Shown here in pieces: positions 57,054 to 64,000 of a stretch of DNA of 64,000 bases (its first letter is position 1; each line of letters starts with the position of its first letter). Where the stretch lies: positions 211,623 to 275,622 of the forward strand of contig NZ_FMXT01000003.1 in NCBI RefSeq assembly GCF_900104335.1, read 5' to 3'. The translations under genes were made by a program, and so were the position numbers. This DNA is from Pseudobutyrivibrio sp. YE44. GTDB lineage: Bacteria > Bacillota > Clostridia > Lachnospirales > Lachnospiraceae. A model generated the notes under the pieces. The model ran no database searches. It was not told where the DNA came from and was given only the letters and a program-made list of their open reading frames with translations.

Positions 57054-57728
57054 TTGAGCGCAATTAGTAATGATTGGTTGGAGCCACTGACTCCAGAATT
57101 TAAGAAGCCATATTACAAGAGCTTATACGAAAGTGTGAAGCGAGAATATCATGAGCATCCGGTATATCCACCAGCTGATGATATTTTCAATGCTTTTGAT
57201 TTCACTCCGCTTTCTCAGGTAAAGGTGGTAATCATTGGGCAGGATCCATATCATGAGCCAGGCCAGGCTCACGGTCTTTGCTTTTCGGTTAAGCCAGGAG
57301 TAAAGACTCCACCTTCTCTTGTAAATATTTACAAGGAGCTTCACGATGATTTAGGGTGCTTTATTCCTAATAATGGTTACCTTGAAAAGTGGGCAAGACA
57401 GGGCGTTTTGATGCTCAACAACGTTCTTACAGTTAGAGCCCATGAGGCCAATTCTCACAAGGATTTAGGTTGGGAGAAGTTTACAGATGCAGTTATCGAC
57501 ATCCTGAATCAACAGGATAGACCAATAGTGTTCTTGCTTTGGGGCTCACCTGCAGCTAAGAAATGTGCTAAGCTTAACAATCCTAATCATTTGATATTAA
57601 AGGCACCACATCCATCGCCTTTATCTGCCTACCGCGGATTCTTTGGATGTAAGCATTTTAGTAAAACCAACGATTTCTTGAAATCCAAGGGATTTGCCCC
57701 TATAGATTGGCAAATAGAAAACATTTAA
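57054..57728 (+). CDS. ung: Uracil-DNA glycosylase
   Basis: 224 residues, family 1 UDG. The catalytic water-activating loop [22 protein letters not shown] (about 60-80) and the minor-groove loop [24 protein letters not shown] (about 183-206) are complete. Starts at TTG 57054 with AGGAG 7 nt before it. Its own terminator follows. Confidence 0.95.
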   Translation: MSAISNDWLEPLTPEFKKPYYKSLYESVKREYHEHPVYPPADDIFNAFDFTPLSQVKVVIIGQDPYHEPGQAHGLCFSVKPGVKTPPSLVNIYKELHDDLGCFIPNNGYLEKWARQGVLMLNNVLTVRAHEANSHKDLGWEKFTDAVIDILNQQDRPIVFLLWGSPAAKKCAKLNNPNHLILKAPHPSPLSAYRGFFGCKHFSKTNDFLKSKGFAPIDWQIENI

Positions 57729-57739
57729 ATAGGAATCTT

Positions 57740-57779
57740 AGCCCACTGTTCAAAAAGTCTGTGAATAGTGGGCTTTTTC
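57740..57779 (+). terminator. Rho-independent terminator after ung
   Basis: AGCCCACT/AGTGGGCT stem with a 20-nt loop and TTTTTC. Confidence 0.8.
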
Positions 57780-57887
57780 ACACTAAATTCACGGTTTATT
57801 TATTGTGTCGGTTTGATATTTCAATTATAGTTATATTAGAGTTTTGTACGCTCGGGTAATAGGTGCATTTGTAATTGGAGCAAAACA

Positions 57888-60332
57888 TTGAAAAGATTAA
57901 TTGGATTTATAGGTCATTTCTTTAGCCCAGATTTACCAACAGATCTTATATTGTTTAACATCATTACGATTATTGGTTTCCTGGGAGGAATTATTGCTAT
58001 TCCATTCAATGCAATAAATGGCACTTCGCCAGCGCTAACAGGTGTTATCGCCATTGCAATAGTTATGGATGGAATATGCATCTATATGGCAAATTATAGA
58101 AATAGATTGAAGAACAGCACCATCGCAGTATGTTTTGTTGTGGGTGTAGGTCTGTTCCCAATTATGTTCTTTTTGACTGGTGGTATTAACAGTGGTATGG
58201 TCTGCTGGTTGTCCATGGGAATAGTGTTTGTATTTATGCTTTTGGATGGCATGGATTTTGTGTTCATGCTTCTCACTGATGTGGCTATAATCGTTGGCTG
58301 CTATGTGATTTCCTACTATCATCCTGACTATGTTATAGATTTAGACTCTAGACAGAGCGTTTTCTTTGATGTGGTGCAATCACTTTTAATAAGTGCTTTT
58401 GCCATTGGTTCAATCATAAAATTCCAGAAATCTATATACGTAGGCTTGTACAAACAGGCTTCCATTAATAACGATGATTTGTTGGAGAAAACTCTCCAGG
58501 CAAAGAAGGCAGAGAAGGTGGCACAGATTGCCACTGAAGCGAAGAGTAATTTCCTGGCAAATATGTCTCATGAAATTCGTACTCCTATTAATACTATTAT
58601 GGGTATGGATGAAATGATTCTTCGTGAAACCTCTGAGAAGGTGGTAGAGGAATACGCCTTGGATATTAAGACAGCCTCACAGAATCTTCTTTCACTCATA
58701 AACGATATCCTTGATATCACTAAGATTGAATCAGGAAAAATGGGTGTGGTAAATGGCGAATATCAGTTTATGAGCCTGATGCACGATGTTCTCAATAATG
58801 TTACAATAAGAGCTAAGGAAAAGAACCTTGATGTAAGGCTAAATATCGCATCTGATATCCCGTCAGATATGATAGGTGATGATGTCAGAATCCGACAAAT
58901 ATTAACAAATATCATCACAAATGCGGTAAAATATACTAGAGAAGGATATATCGAGATTTCTGCTAGTTGTAAAAGGAATTTCGACAATACTGCAGATTTG
59001 TATTTTGCAGTAAAAGATACAGGTATTGGAATTAAGCCAGAAGATATTAAGCGAATGTTTGAATCCTTTGAAAGATTGGAGGAAAACAGAAACAGAAATA
59101 TTGAAGGCGCAGGTCTTGGAATGACCATCACCCAAAATCTTTTAAAGATGATGGGCAGTAATCTTGAGGTGGAAAGCGAATATGGAAAGGGTTCAACCTT
59201 CTCCTTTGTTATCACTCAAGAGATAGTTAACAACGAAAACATAGGAGATTTTGAGCAGAAGCTAAAGCAGCTGACCTCAAACTATGAATATAGCACCAGC
59301 TTCGAGGCTCCAAATGCAAAATTCTTGGTGGTGGATGACAACACCATGAACCGAAAGGTTTTTGTTGCATTATTAAAAGAGTCTAGAGTAAATATTGAAG
59401 AGGCATCCAGCGGTGCAGAATGTTTATCAAAGATTCAAAGAGAGCATTATGATATGATTTTCTTGGATCATATGATGCCTGGTATGGACGGTGTGGAAAC
59501 CTTCAAGGCAATGGCCACACTGGAAAATAACAAATGTATGCGAACACCAGTCATCGCCTTGACTGCAAATGCAATAGCCGGTGCAAGGGAAAGATATTTA
59601 ACAATGGGCTTCCATGGATTCTTATCCAAGCCAATTGTTCCGGCTCAGCTGGAGAAGACGATTCGAGATTTTCTGCCAGAAGATTTACTGGAATATCATG
59701 AAACTAATAGAACAGATGAGGCTAGAAAAAATCGAGCTCGTCAGGTAGAGTTACCAGAAATTGAAGGAGTGGATTGGGATTATGCCCTTCTTCATTTCCC
59801 AGAAACCAAAATGGTTTTCCAGACGGCAGTAGATTTTTATGAAGCAATCGATTATGAGAAGGAACAAGTTGCCAGCTACTACAATGAGATTGATGGCAAC
59901 TTCCCATTAGAAGATTATCGAATCAAGGTTCATGCCATAAAGAGCATGGCAAACACCATTGGTGCTACATCCCTTGGTGGATTTGCAAAGATTTTGGAAT
60001 ATGCGGCTAGAGATAATAGGTTAGACAGGATAAAATCCCTTACACCTGTTCTCTTGGAAGAAATGGATATTATGAAGCAGAGGCTTTCAGTTCTGTATTC
60101 GGAGGTTGAAAAGCCGAAACTTGAAGATATGGATGAATTATTTGCCCTCCTTGAAATGGTTAAGATGGCAATTAGGGGCCAGGATTCAGAGCAGGCAGAT
60201 AATATGATTAAACAGGTGATGTCTTATTCTTATCCTACAGAGCTTCAACCAAAGATAGATCATCTCAATCTTCATATTTTGAATTTGGAGTATGATGAGG
60301 CTTTGCAAGATATAGACGAGCTACAAAAGTAA
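57888..60332 (+). CDS. Hybrid sensor histidine kinase with receiver and HPt domains
   Basis: 814 residues. Six membrane segments in the first 185 residues form the sensor. Histidine kinase: H-box MSHEIRTPINTIMGMDEM (about 225), N-box ILTNIITNAVKYTREG, G boxes DTGIGIKPED and GAGLGMTI. Receiver (about 480-600): FLVVDDNTMNRKVF, phosphoacceptor Asp in IFLDHMMPGMDG, GFLSKPI. HPt near 675: RIKVHAIKSMANTIGATSLGG, with the phospho-His in HAIKS. TTG start with GGAG 7 nt before. The response regulator 18 bp downstream is its likely partner. Confidence 0.9.
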   Translation: MKRLIGFIGHFFSPDLPTDLILFNIITIIGFLGGIIAIPFNAINGTSPALTGVIAIAIVMDGICIYMANYRNRLKNSTIAVCFVVGVGLFPIMFFLTGGINSGMVCWLSMGIVFVFMLLDGMDFVFMLLTDVAIIVGCYVISYYHPDYVIDLDSRQSVFFDVVQSLLISAFAIGSIIKFQKSIYVGLYKQASINNDDLLEKTLQAKKAEKVAQIATEAKSNFLANMSHEIRTPINTIMGMDEMILRETSEKVVEEYALDIKTASQNLLSLINDILDITKIESGKMGVVNGEYQFMSLMHDVLNNVTIRAKEKNLDVRLNIASDIPSDMIGDDVRIRQILTNIITNAVKYTREGYIEISASCKRNFDNTADLYFAVKDTGIGIKPEDIKRMFESFERLEENRNRNIEGAGLGMTITQNLLKMMGSNLEVESEYGKGSTFSFVITQEIVNNENIGDFEQKLKQLTSNYEYSTSFEAPNAKFLVVDDNTMNRKVFVALLKESRVNIEEASSGAECLSKIQREHYDMIFLDHMMPGMDGVETFKAMATLENNKCMRTPVIALTANAIAGARERYLTMGFHGFLSKPIVPAQLEKTIRDFLPEDLLEYHETNRTDEARKNRARQVELPEIEGVDWDYALLHFPETKMVFQTAVDFYEAIDYEKEQVASYYNEIDGNFPLEDYRIKVHAIKSMANTIGATSLGGFAKILEYAARDNRLDRIKSLTPVLLEEMDIMKQRLSVLYSEVEKPKLEDMDELFALLEMVKMAIRGQDSEQADNMIKQVMSYSYPTELQPKIDHLNLHILNLEYDEALQDIDELQK

Positions 60333-60350
60333 TGACTAAGGAGAATAAAC

Positions 60351-61115
60351 ATGCGAAAGATACTTATTGTTGGGGATTTTAGTAGCGATACATCGGAAGT
60401 GAATTCCTTCCTTGAGCAACATTTTCACACACAGCTTTGTACAAACAGCGGCAAGATTGTAAGAAGTATGTTAAAGCTTTATGTGCCTGATTTGGTGCTC
60501 ATGGATATAGATGATTTTGAGCTGGTTCAGGGGGAAGTTTATGAAGCTATTGTTGAATACAACCCAGAGCTTCCTGTAATTACTTATGGTCGAGAAAAGA
60601 AAAAGCAGATGTTTATTTCTTATTACTACTCAGGCCAGTGTAAGCACATCCCACAGCCTACCAGAGAAGTCATCATCCGCGAAATCTGCAAGGAATTCAA
60701 CATGAATGCAGACGCTATAATCAATGATGTGGTAGATATAGATAAAAAGCACATTATTGTGGTGGATGACAACCCGGTTTTACTTAGAAATATGCGAAAT
60801 ATGCTCCAGGATAAGTATAGAGTTACTCTTGCTACTTCTGCGGCTCAGTGTATGAAGGCGATGGGCCAGGATTCACCAGATTTGATTATCCTTGACTATG
60901 AAATGCCTGTTGTTGACGGCAAGCAGACTCTTGAGATGATTAGAGCGGAAGAGGATTACAAGGATGTTCCGGTTATCTTCCTTACAGGAATTGCTGACAA
61001 GGAACATGTAGATGCTGTACTTGATTTGAAGCCAGCAGGCTATTTCGTAAAGCCTCCAATGCAGACAAAGATTATAAATGCCATTGAGAACATTTTCTTG
61101 AAACAAAGTGAATAG
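60351..61115 (+). CDS. Double-receiver response regulator without output domain
   Basis: 254 residues. Residues 1-115 look like a degenerate receiver (ILIVGDFSSDTSEVNSFLEQHF; LVLMDIDDFEL; no clear Lys) and 133-254 an intact one (IIVVDDNPVLLRNMRN; Asp in LIILDYEMPVVDG; VIFLTG; Lys in YFVKPP). No DNA-binding or enzymatic output domain, so it probably relays phosphate or binds partners. The preceding kinase has its own receiver and HPt, giving a possible multi-step phosphorelay. AAGGAG 8 nt before ATG. Confidence 0.88.
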   Translation: MRKILIVGDFSSDTSEVNSFLEQHFHTQLCTNSGKIVRSMLKLYVPDLVLMDIDDFELVQGEVYEAIVEYNPELPVITYGREKKKQMFISYYYSGQCKHIPQPTREVIIREICKEFNMNADAIINDVVDIDKKHIIVVDDNPVLLRNMRNMLQDKYRVTLATSAAQCMKAMGQDSPDLIILDYEMPVVDGKQTLEMIRAEEDYKDVPVIFLTGIADKEHVDAVLDLKPAGYFVKPPMQTKIINAIENIFLKQSE

Positions 61116-61171
61116 AATTGAGTATTTTAGGGCTTTTACCTAAGAACTTGTGAATTAGTTATAATTATTGT

Positions 61172-61208
61172 AGGACATGCAACGTTATATTGCGTGTCCT
61201 ATTTTATT
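61172..61208 (+). terminator. Rho-independent terminator after the response regulator
   Basis: AGGACATGCAA/TTGCGTGTCCT with one G/T and a 7-nt loop, followed by ATTTTATTTT. Confidence 0.8.
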
Positions 61209-61319
61209 TTCATTTTTTATACGAGGTTTTTTCAACAAAATTTCACAGCTTGGGATTAATATTATGAATAACCATCATATAGCATAGAAGGCGTATAGTC
61301 TAGATTAAGGGGGGACTGT

Positions 61320-63377
61320 ATGAATTTTAGGAAAATTGGTACTAAAATGCTTGTGCTGATACTTCCAGTGTTAGTTTTGGCACAGGTTGTATTAACGATT
61401 ATTTCTGCGGTATCCAGTCAGAATCTTGTAAATGAAAAGACTGGACAGGCTATGAGTGCGGAGCTAAAAGCAAATAATGCCGAGATTGAGGGTAAACTAA
61501 GAGATGTTGAAATTCTTGCAGATGCTATAGCAATCAGTGTGGCAAGTTCATACACCTATACAGCATGGGACGACTATGAGAAAATGCTTCAGAATATGAT
61601 TGCCACAAATGACATTGTCCTAGGATCAGGTCTATGGTTCGAGCCATACAAGTATAATTCGGAGGAAAAGTATTACGGTCCTTATGTATACAAGGATGGG
61701 GCTAGTACAGTTACCACATGGGAATATAGCAACGCTGAGTATGATTACTTTAATCAAGAGTATTATACAAATGCTATGGGATCAGACAATGCGGTGATTA
61801 CAGACCCTTATTATGACGAATCTTCTGGAATGATTATGTCTTCTTGCTCTACACCAATCGTGGTAAACGGAACTAAGATTGGTTGTGTCACAGTAGATAT
61901 CGAGCTATCTTCTATCACTGAATTAATAGCCAATGTAAAGGTTGGAGAAACCGGTGTTGGTATTCTTACAGCCTCAGATGGATTATTGATTGCAGGACAT
62001 GATGAGCAGATGGTTCAAAATAGCGGAAATGTTCTCCAGGATTCTAATACTTCCTTTGCGAACATGGCAAAAGATGTTCTTGCCAATACATCAGGTGTGA
62101 CTGAATATAAGGATGGCAAGACTACCTATAAAGTTTACTATGATACTCTCACAGAAACTGGTTGGAAGTTTATGATTGTTATTAATAGCTACGAGCTTAA
62201 GCAACCAATCTATAGATTGATTAACACATTAGTATTTGTATGTATAATTGCTGTTACAGTAGCAATAATCATCATTGTCATAGGAATTGGTGGTGTTGCC
62301 AAAACTATTAGAAGAGTTCAGCTCTTTGCAACAGAGCTTGCAGAAGGTGACTTTACAGTTGACCGCCTTAACGTCAAAGGCCGTGATGAGCTTTCTGTTA
62401 TGTCTAATTCTCTTAATGAGATGTACGGAAACAACAAGGGGGTTATCCAACACATTGCGGATTACTCTGTTGAAATCAATGATGCCAGTGGAAATCTTAA
62501 GCATGCAGCAGAAGGTCTCAAGGAAGAGTTTGACAAGATTGTAGATATCATGACCTCGGTAAATTCAGATATGATGAATTCATCAGCTGCCACAGAGGAG
62601 CTTTCAGCATCTGTTGATCAGGTTGCGGAATCTGCTGACAACCTTAATCAAGAAACCAAGGGAAGCCTTGATTTAGCTATTGATATTGAAAAGCGTGCAA
62701 CAGAAATTGGAAAGAGCAGTCAGGAAGCCTTCGACAAGTCACAGACCTTGAAGGCTAGCTACGAAACTAAGCTAGAAGACAGTATTGCTCAATCTAAGGT
62801 CGTTGAAAACATCGGAGAGATGGCAAGCGTTATTGCTGACATTGCCGATCAAATCACTTTACTTTCACTTAATGCCTCTATTGAGGCAGCCCGTGCAGGA
62901 GAGCAAGGTAAGGGCTTTGCAGTTGTTGCCACAGAAATTGGAAAGCTGGCAGGCCAGACAACCGATTCCGTAGAGAAGATTCAGGATACCATCTCTAGTA
63001 TCCAGGAAGCTTTTGAAGGCTTGGCAACAAATGCTAAATCACTATTAGACTATGTATCTGAAACTGTTACACCTGACTACCAGAACTTCGTATCCGTTGC
63101 AGAGCGATATGGACAGGATGCTGAAAGCATCAAGGAAACTTCCGAAAAGCTTTCTATCATGACAGATTCGATTCAGAATATTATGAGCGAAGTTCGATTC
63201 GCACTTCAAAACATTGCTGAGGCTACACAAAATACCGCAGCAAACAGTGGAAACGTAATGGATTCCGTGGAGGGCCTATCAGAAACCGTAACCGAAATCA
63301 ACCAGATGGCAGATCAGCAAAACGATATTTCGTCTGAGCTATCCGAGGTTGTTAGCAAGTTCAAGCTCACCACCTAG
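61320..63377 (+). CDS. Methyl-accepting chemotaxis protein with Cache sensor
   Basis: 685 residues. Membrane segment 1 ([22 protein letters not shown]), an extracellular dCache-type domain of about 240 residues ([44 protein letters not shown]), segment 2 (about 300-325), HAMP ([23 protein letters not shown]), then a signalling hairpin whose tip [34 protein letters not shown] (about 515-550) is the conserved CheA-contact region. GGGGG at 61310-61314 before ATG. It follows the kinase/regulator pair but has its own terminator upstream. The stop lies about 70 bp before the second giant palindrome. Confidence 0.93.
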   Translation: MNFRKIGTKMLVLILPVLVLAQVVLTIISAVSSQNLVNEKTGQAMSAELKANNAEIEGKLRDVEILADAIAISVASSYTYTAWDDYEKMLQNMIATNDIVLGSGLWFEPYKYNSEEKYYGPYVYKDGASTVTTWEYSNAEYDYFNQEYYTNAMGSDNAVITDPYYDESSGMIMSSCSTPIVVNGTKIGCVTVDIELSSITELIANVKVGETGVGILTASDGLLIAGHDEQMVQNSGNVLQDSNTSFANMAKDVLANTSGVTEYKDGKTTYKVYYDTLTETGWKFMIVINSYELKQPIYRLINTLVFVCIIAVTVAIIIIVIGIGGVAKTIRRVQLFATELAEGDFTVDRLNVKGRDELSVMSNSLNEMYGNNKGVIQHIADYSVEINDASGNLKHAAEGLKEEFDKIVDIMTSVNSDMMNSSAATEELSASVDQVAESADNLNQETKGSLDLAIDIEKRATEIGKSSQEAFDKSQTLKASYETKLEDSIAQSKVVENIGEMASVIADIADQITLLSLNASIEAARAGEQGKGFAVVATEIGKLAGQTTDSVEKIQDTISSIQEAFEGLATNAKSLLDYVSETVTPDYQNFVSVAERYGQDAESIKETSEKLSIMTDSIQNIMSEVRFALQNIAEATQNTAANSGNVMDSVEGLSETVTEINQMADQQNDISSELSEVVSKFKLTT

Positions 63378-63397
63378 CAAATTACCATAACAACGTG

Positions 63398-63441
63398 AAA
63401 AGGCGGGGCCGTTTAAGTTAACCTTAGGCGACCTCGCTTTT
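63398..63441 (+). terminator. Stem-loop after the chemotaxis receptor gene
   Basis: AAAAGGCGGGGCCG pairs with CGACCTCGCTTTT (one bulge, one mismatch). The following T-run is short, so termination strength is doubtful. Confidence 0.5.
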
Positions 63442-63449
63442 AAAATGTC

Positions 63450-64000
63450 TGCGCCGTCCCCTGCCCACCTCCCAGACCAGCACCGTGCACCTACGGACAC
63501 AATCGCAAAACACTGTTTTTCTAATTCCTGCTTTTCGCTTTTCTATTTGTGAGTGTTCTTTCAATTCGTTGCACTTTTATCGCTACAGTATGTACTGCTC
63601 AGACACACACTATTTTCAGTAGTGCTCCCCCTCAGGGTATATAACTATCAGTTGCTGGAATTTGAAGTGCGCTTAGTAAAATAAAAAGCAGGTTTTGCAT
63701 GTATAGGCAGCAGCCGCTAGGACGACGGCTGCAGTGGTCACTTGAGACACGATGTTGAATGTGCCACGGTGACTATACATACAAAACCTGCTTTTTTAAT
63801 TTTACTTAGCAAACGGAGTATGGAAGCAACTGATAGTTATATACCCTGAGGGGGAGCATTATTTAAACCTACAAGTGTCTGAGCAGTACCTACAGTAGCT
63901 TCAAAGTGCAACACCAATGAAAGTACACTCACAAAAGCTCAAATTGCAGGAATAAGAAAATCTAGTATTTTGCTCAAATGATGTCCGTAGGTGCACGGTG
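63450..64000 (-). repeat. Giant imperfect palindrome, family C copy 2, truncated by the window
   Basis: Inverted relative to copy 1. Perfect outer stem 63481-63499 with 63982-64000 (CACCGTGCACCTACGGACA and its complement), running off the window edge, with a sequence unrelated to copy 1's outer stem. Then imperfect arms; the 36-bp stem 63620-63655 with 63826-63861; the same unpaired internal loop; the 21-bp stem 63686-63706 with 63773-63793; and the apex 63707-63772, identical over 66 nt to copy 1 when reverse-complemented. The left boundary before 63481 is uncertain. No ORF inside. Confidence 0.9.

Noticed and set aside
58763..59215. 150-codon open frame antisense to the histidine kinase
   Set aside because: It lies over the H- and N-box region, whose sense reading is unmistakable.

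Overview
The window is an AT-rich chromosomal segment of a Gram-positive anaerobe. Gene content and style (luxS-mtnN, MutS2, a maltodextrin ABC operon with extracellular-lipoprotein components, GH42 and GH13 glycosidases, YtrA-type GntR, nadABC-niaR, methyl-accepting chemotaxis protein, AGGAGG ribosome binding sites, TTGACA/TATAAT promoters) point to the Lachnospiraceae, most like Butyrivibrio/Pseudobutyrivibrio; that assignment is inference from protein sequence recall, not a search. No rRNA, tRNA, CRISPR array, insertion sequence or phage structural module is visible.

Layout. 1-1.1 kb: end of luxS and mtnN (activated methyl cycle, AI-2). 1.2-3.7 kb: phosphohexomutase and a TetR regulator. 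3.8-7.1 kb (minus): a free-standing NRPS-like trio (condensation protein, acyl carrier protein, adenylating enzyme) with a 22-codon ORF coupled between the last two. 7.3-12.1 kb: a secreted protein, MutS2 and a membrane protein. 12.2-14.7 kb: a 43-codon small protein, then a PadR-controlled three-gene operon behind four tandem 19-bp dyads. 14.9-25.1 kb: carbohydrate region, with GH42 beta-galactosidase, an AAC(3)-family acetyltransferase, a short LacI protein, and a lipoprotein/GH13/MalEFG operon linked by TTTAAACGGTTAA operators. 25.2-27.5 kb: yhaM and rlmD. 27.7-29.8 kb: a low-GC pocket of small accessory genes. 29.9-33.9 kb: MoxR/DUF58/transglutaminase operon and a metallo-beta-lactamase-fold protein. 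34.8-38.3 kb: YtrA/ABC transporter operon and CPBP protease. 38.5-44.5 kb: cell-surface polysaccharide O-acetylation genes (acyltransferase 3, MBOAT, AlgX/DHHW-like) convergent with an SH3-SGNH esterase. 44.6-52.9 kb: housekeeping genes (nnr, ylmH-like, ansA, alanyl-tRNA editing, YARHG, TSCPD, HD, acyltransferase). 53.0-56.9 kb: nadA-nadB-nadC-niaR. 57.0-63.4 kb: ung, hybrid histidine kinase, response regulator, chemotaxis receptor.

The most striking content is non-coding. Three families of foldback sequence share one design: an invariant core capped onto stems whose sequence differs from copy to copy but stays complementary. Family C is a giant imperfect palindrome of about 660 bp (42812-43486), with a second copy in inverted orientation at the right edge (about 63450 to beyond 64000). 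It has a 66-nt apex identical in both copies that folds into two side hairpins, and compensatory base-pair changes in the arms. In the first copy the perfect outer stem begins exactly at the stop codons of the two convergent genes. Family B (three copies: 38380, 54107, 56953) is a long variable helix with a one-sided GAGT bulge and an ATAGN-loop-NCGAT cap whose fifth pair differs in every copy. Family A (four copies: 293, 2931, 11272, 14774) is a roughly 90-nt hairpin with a conserved internal loop and apex. I cannot assign any of the three to a family I know. They are the best candidates here for an undescribed structured RNA or DNA system.
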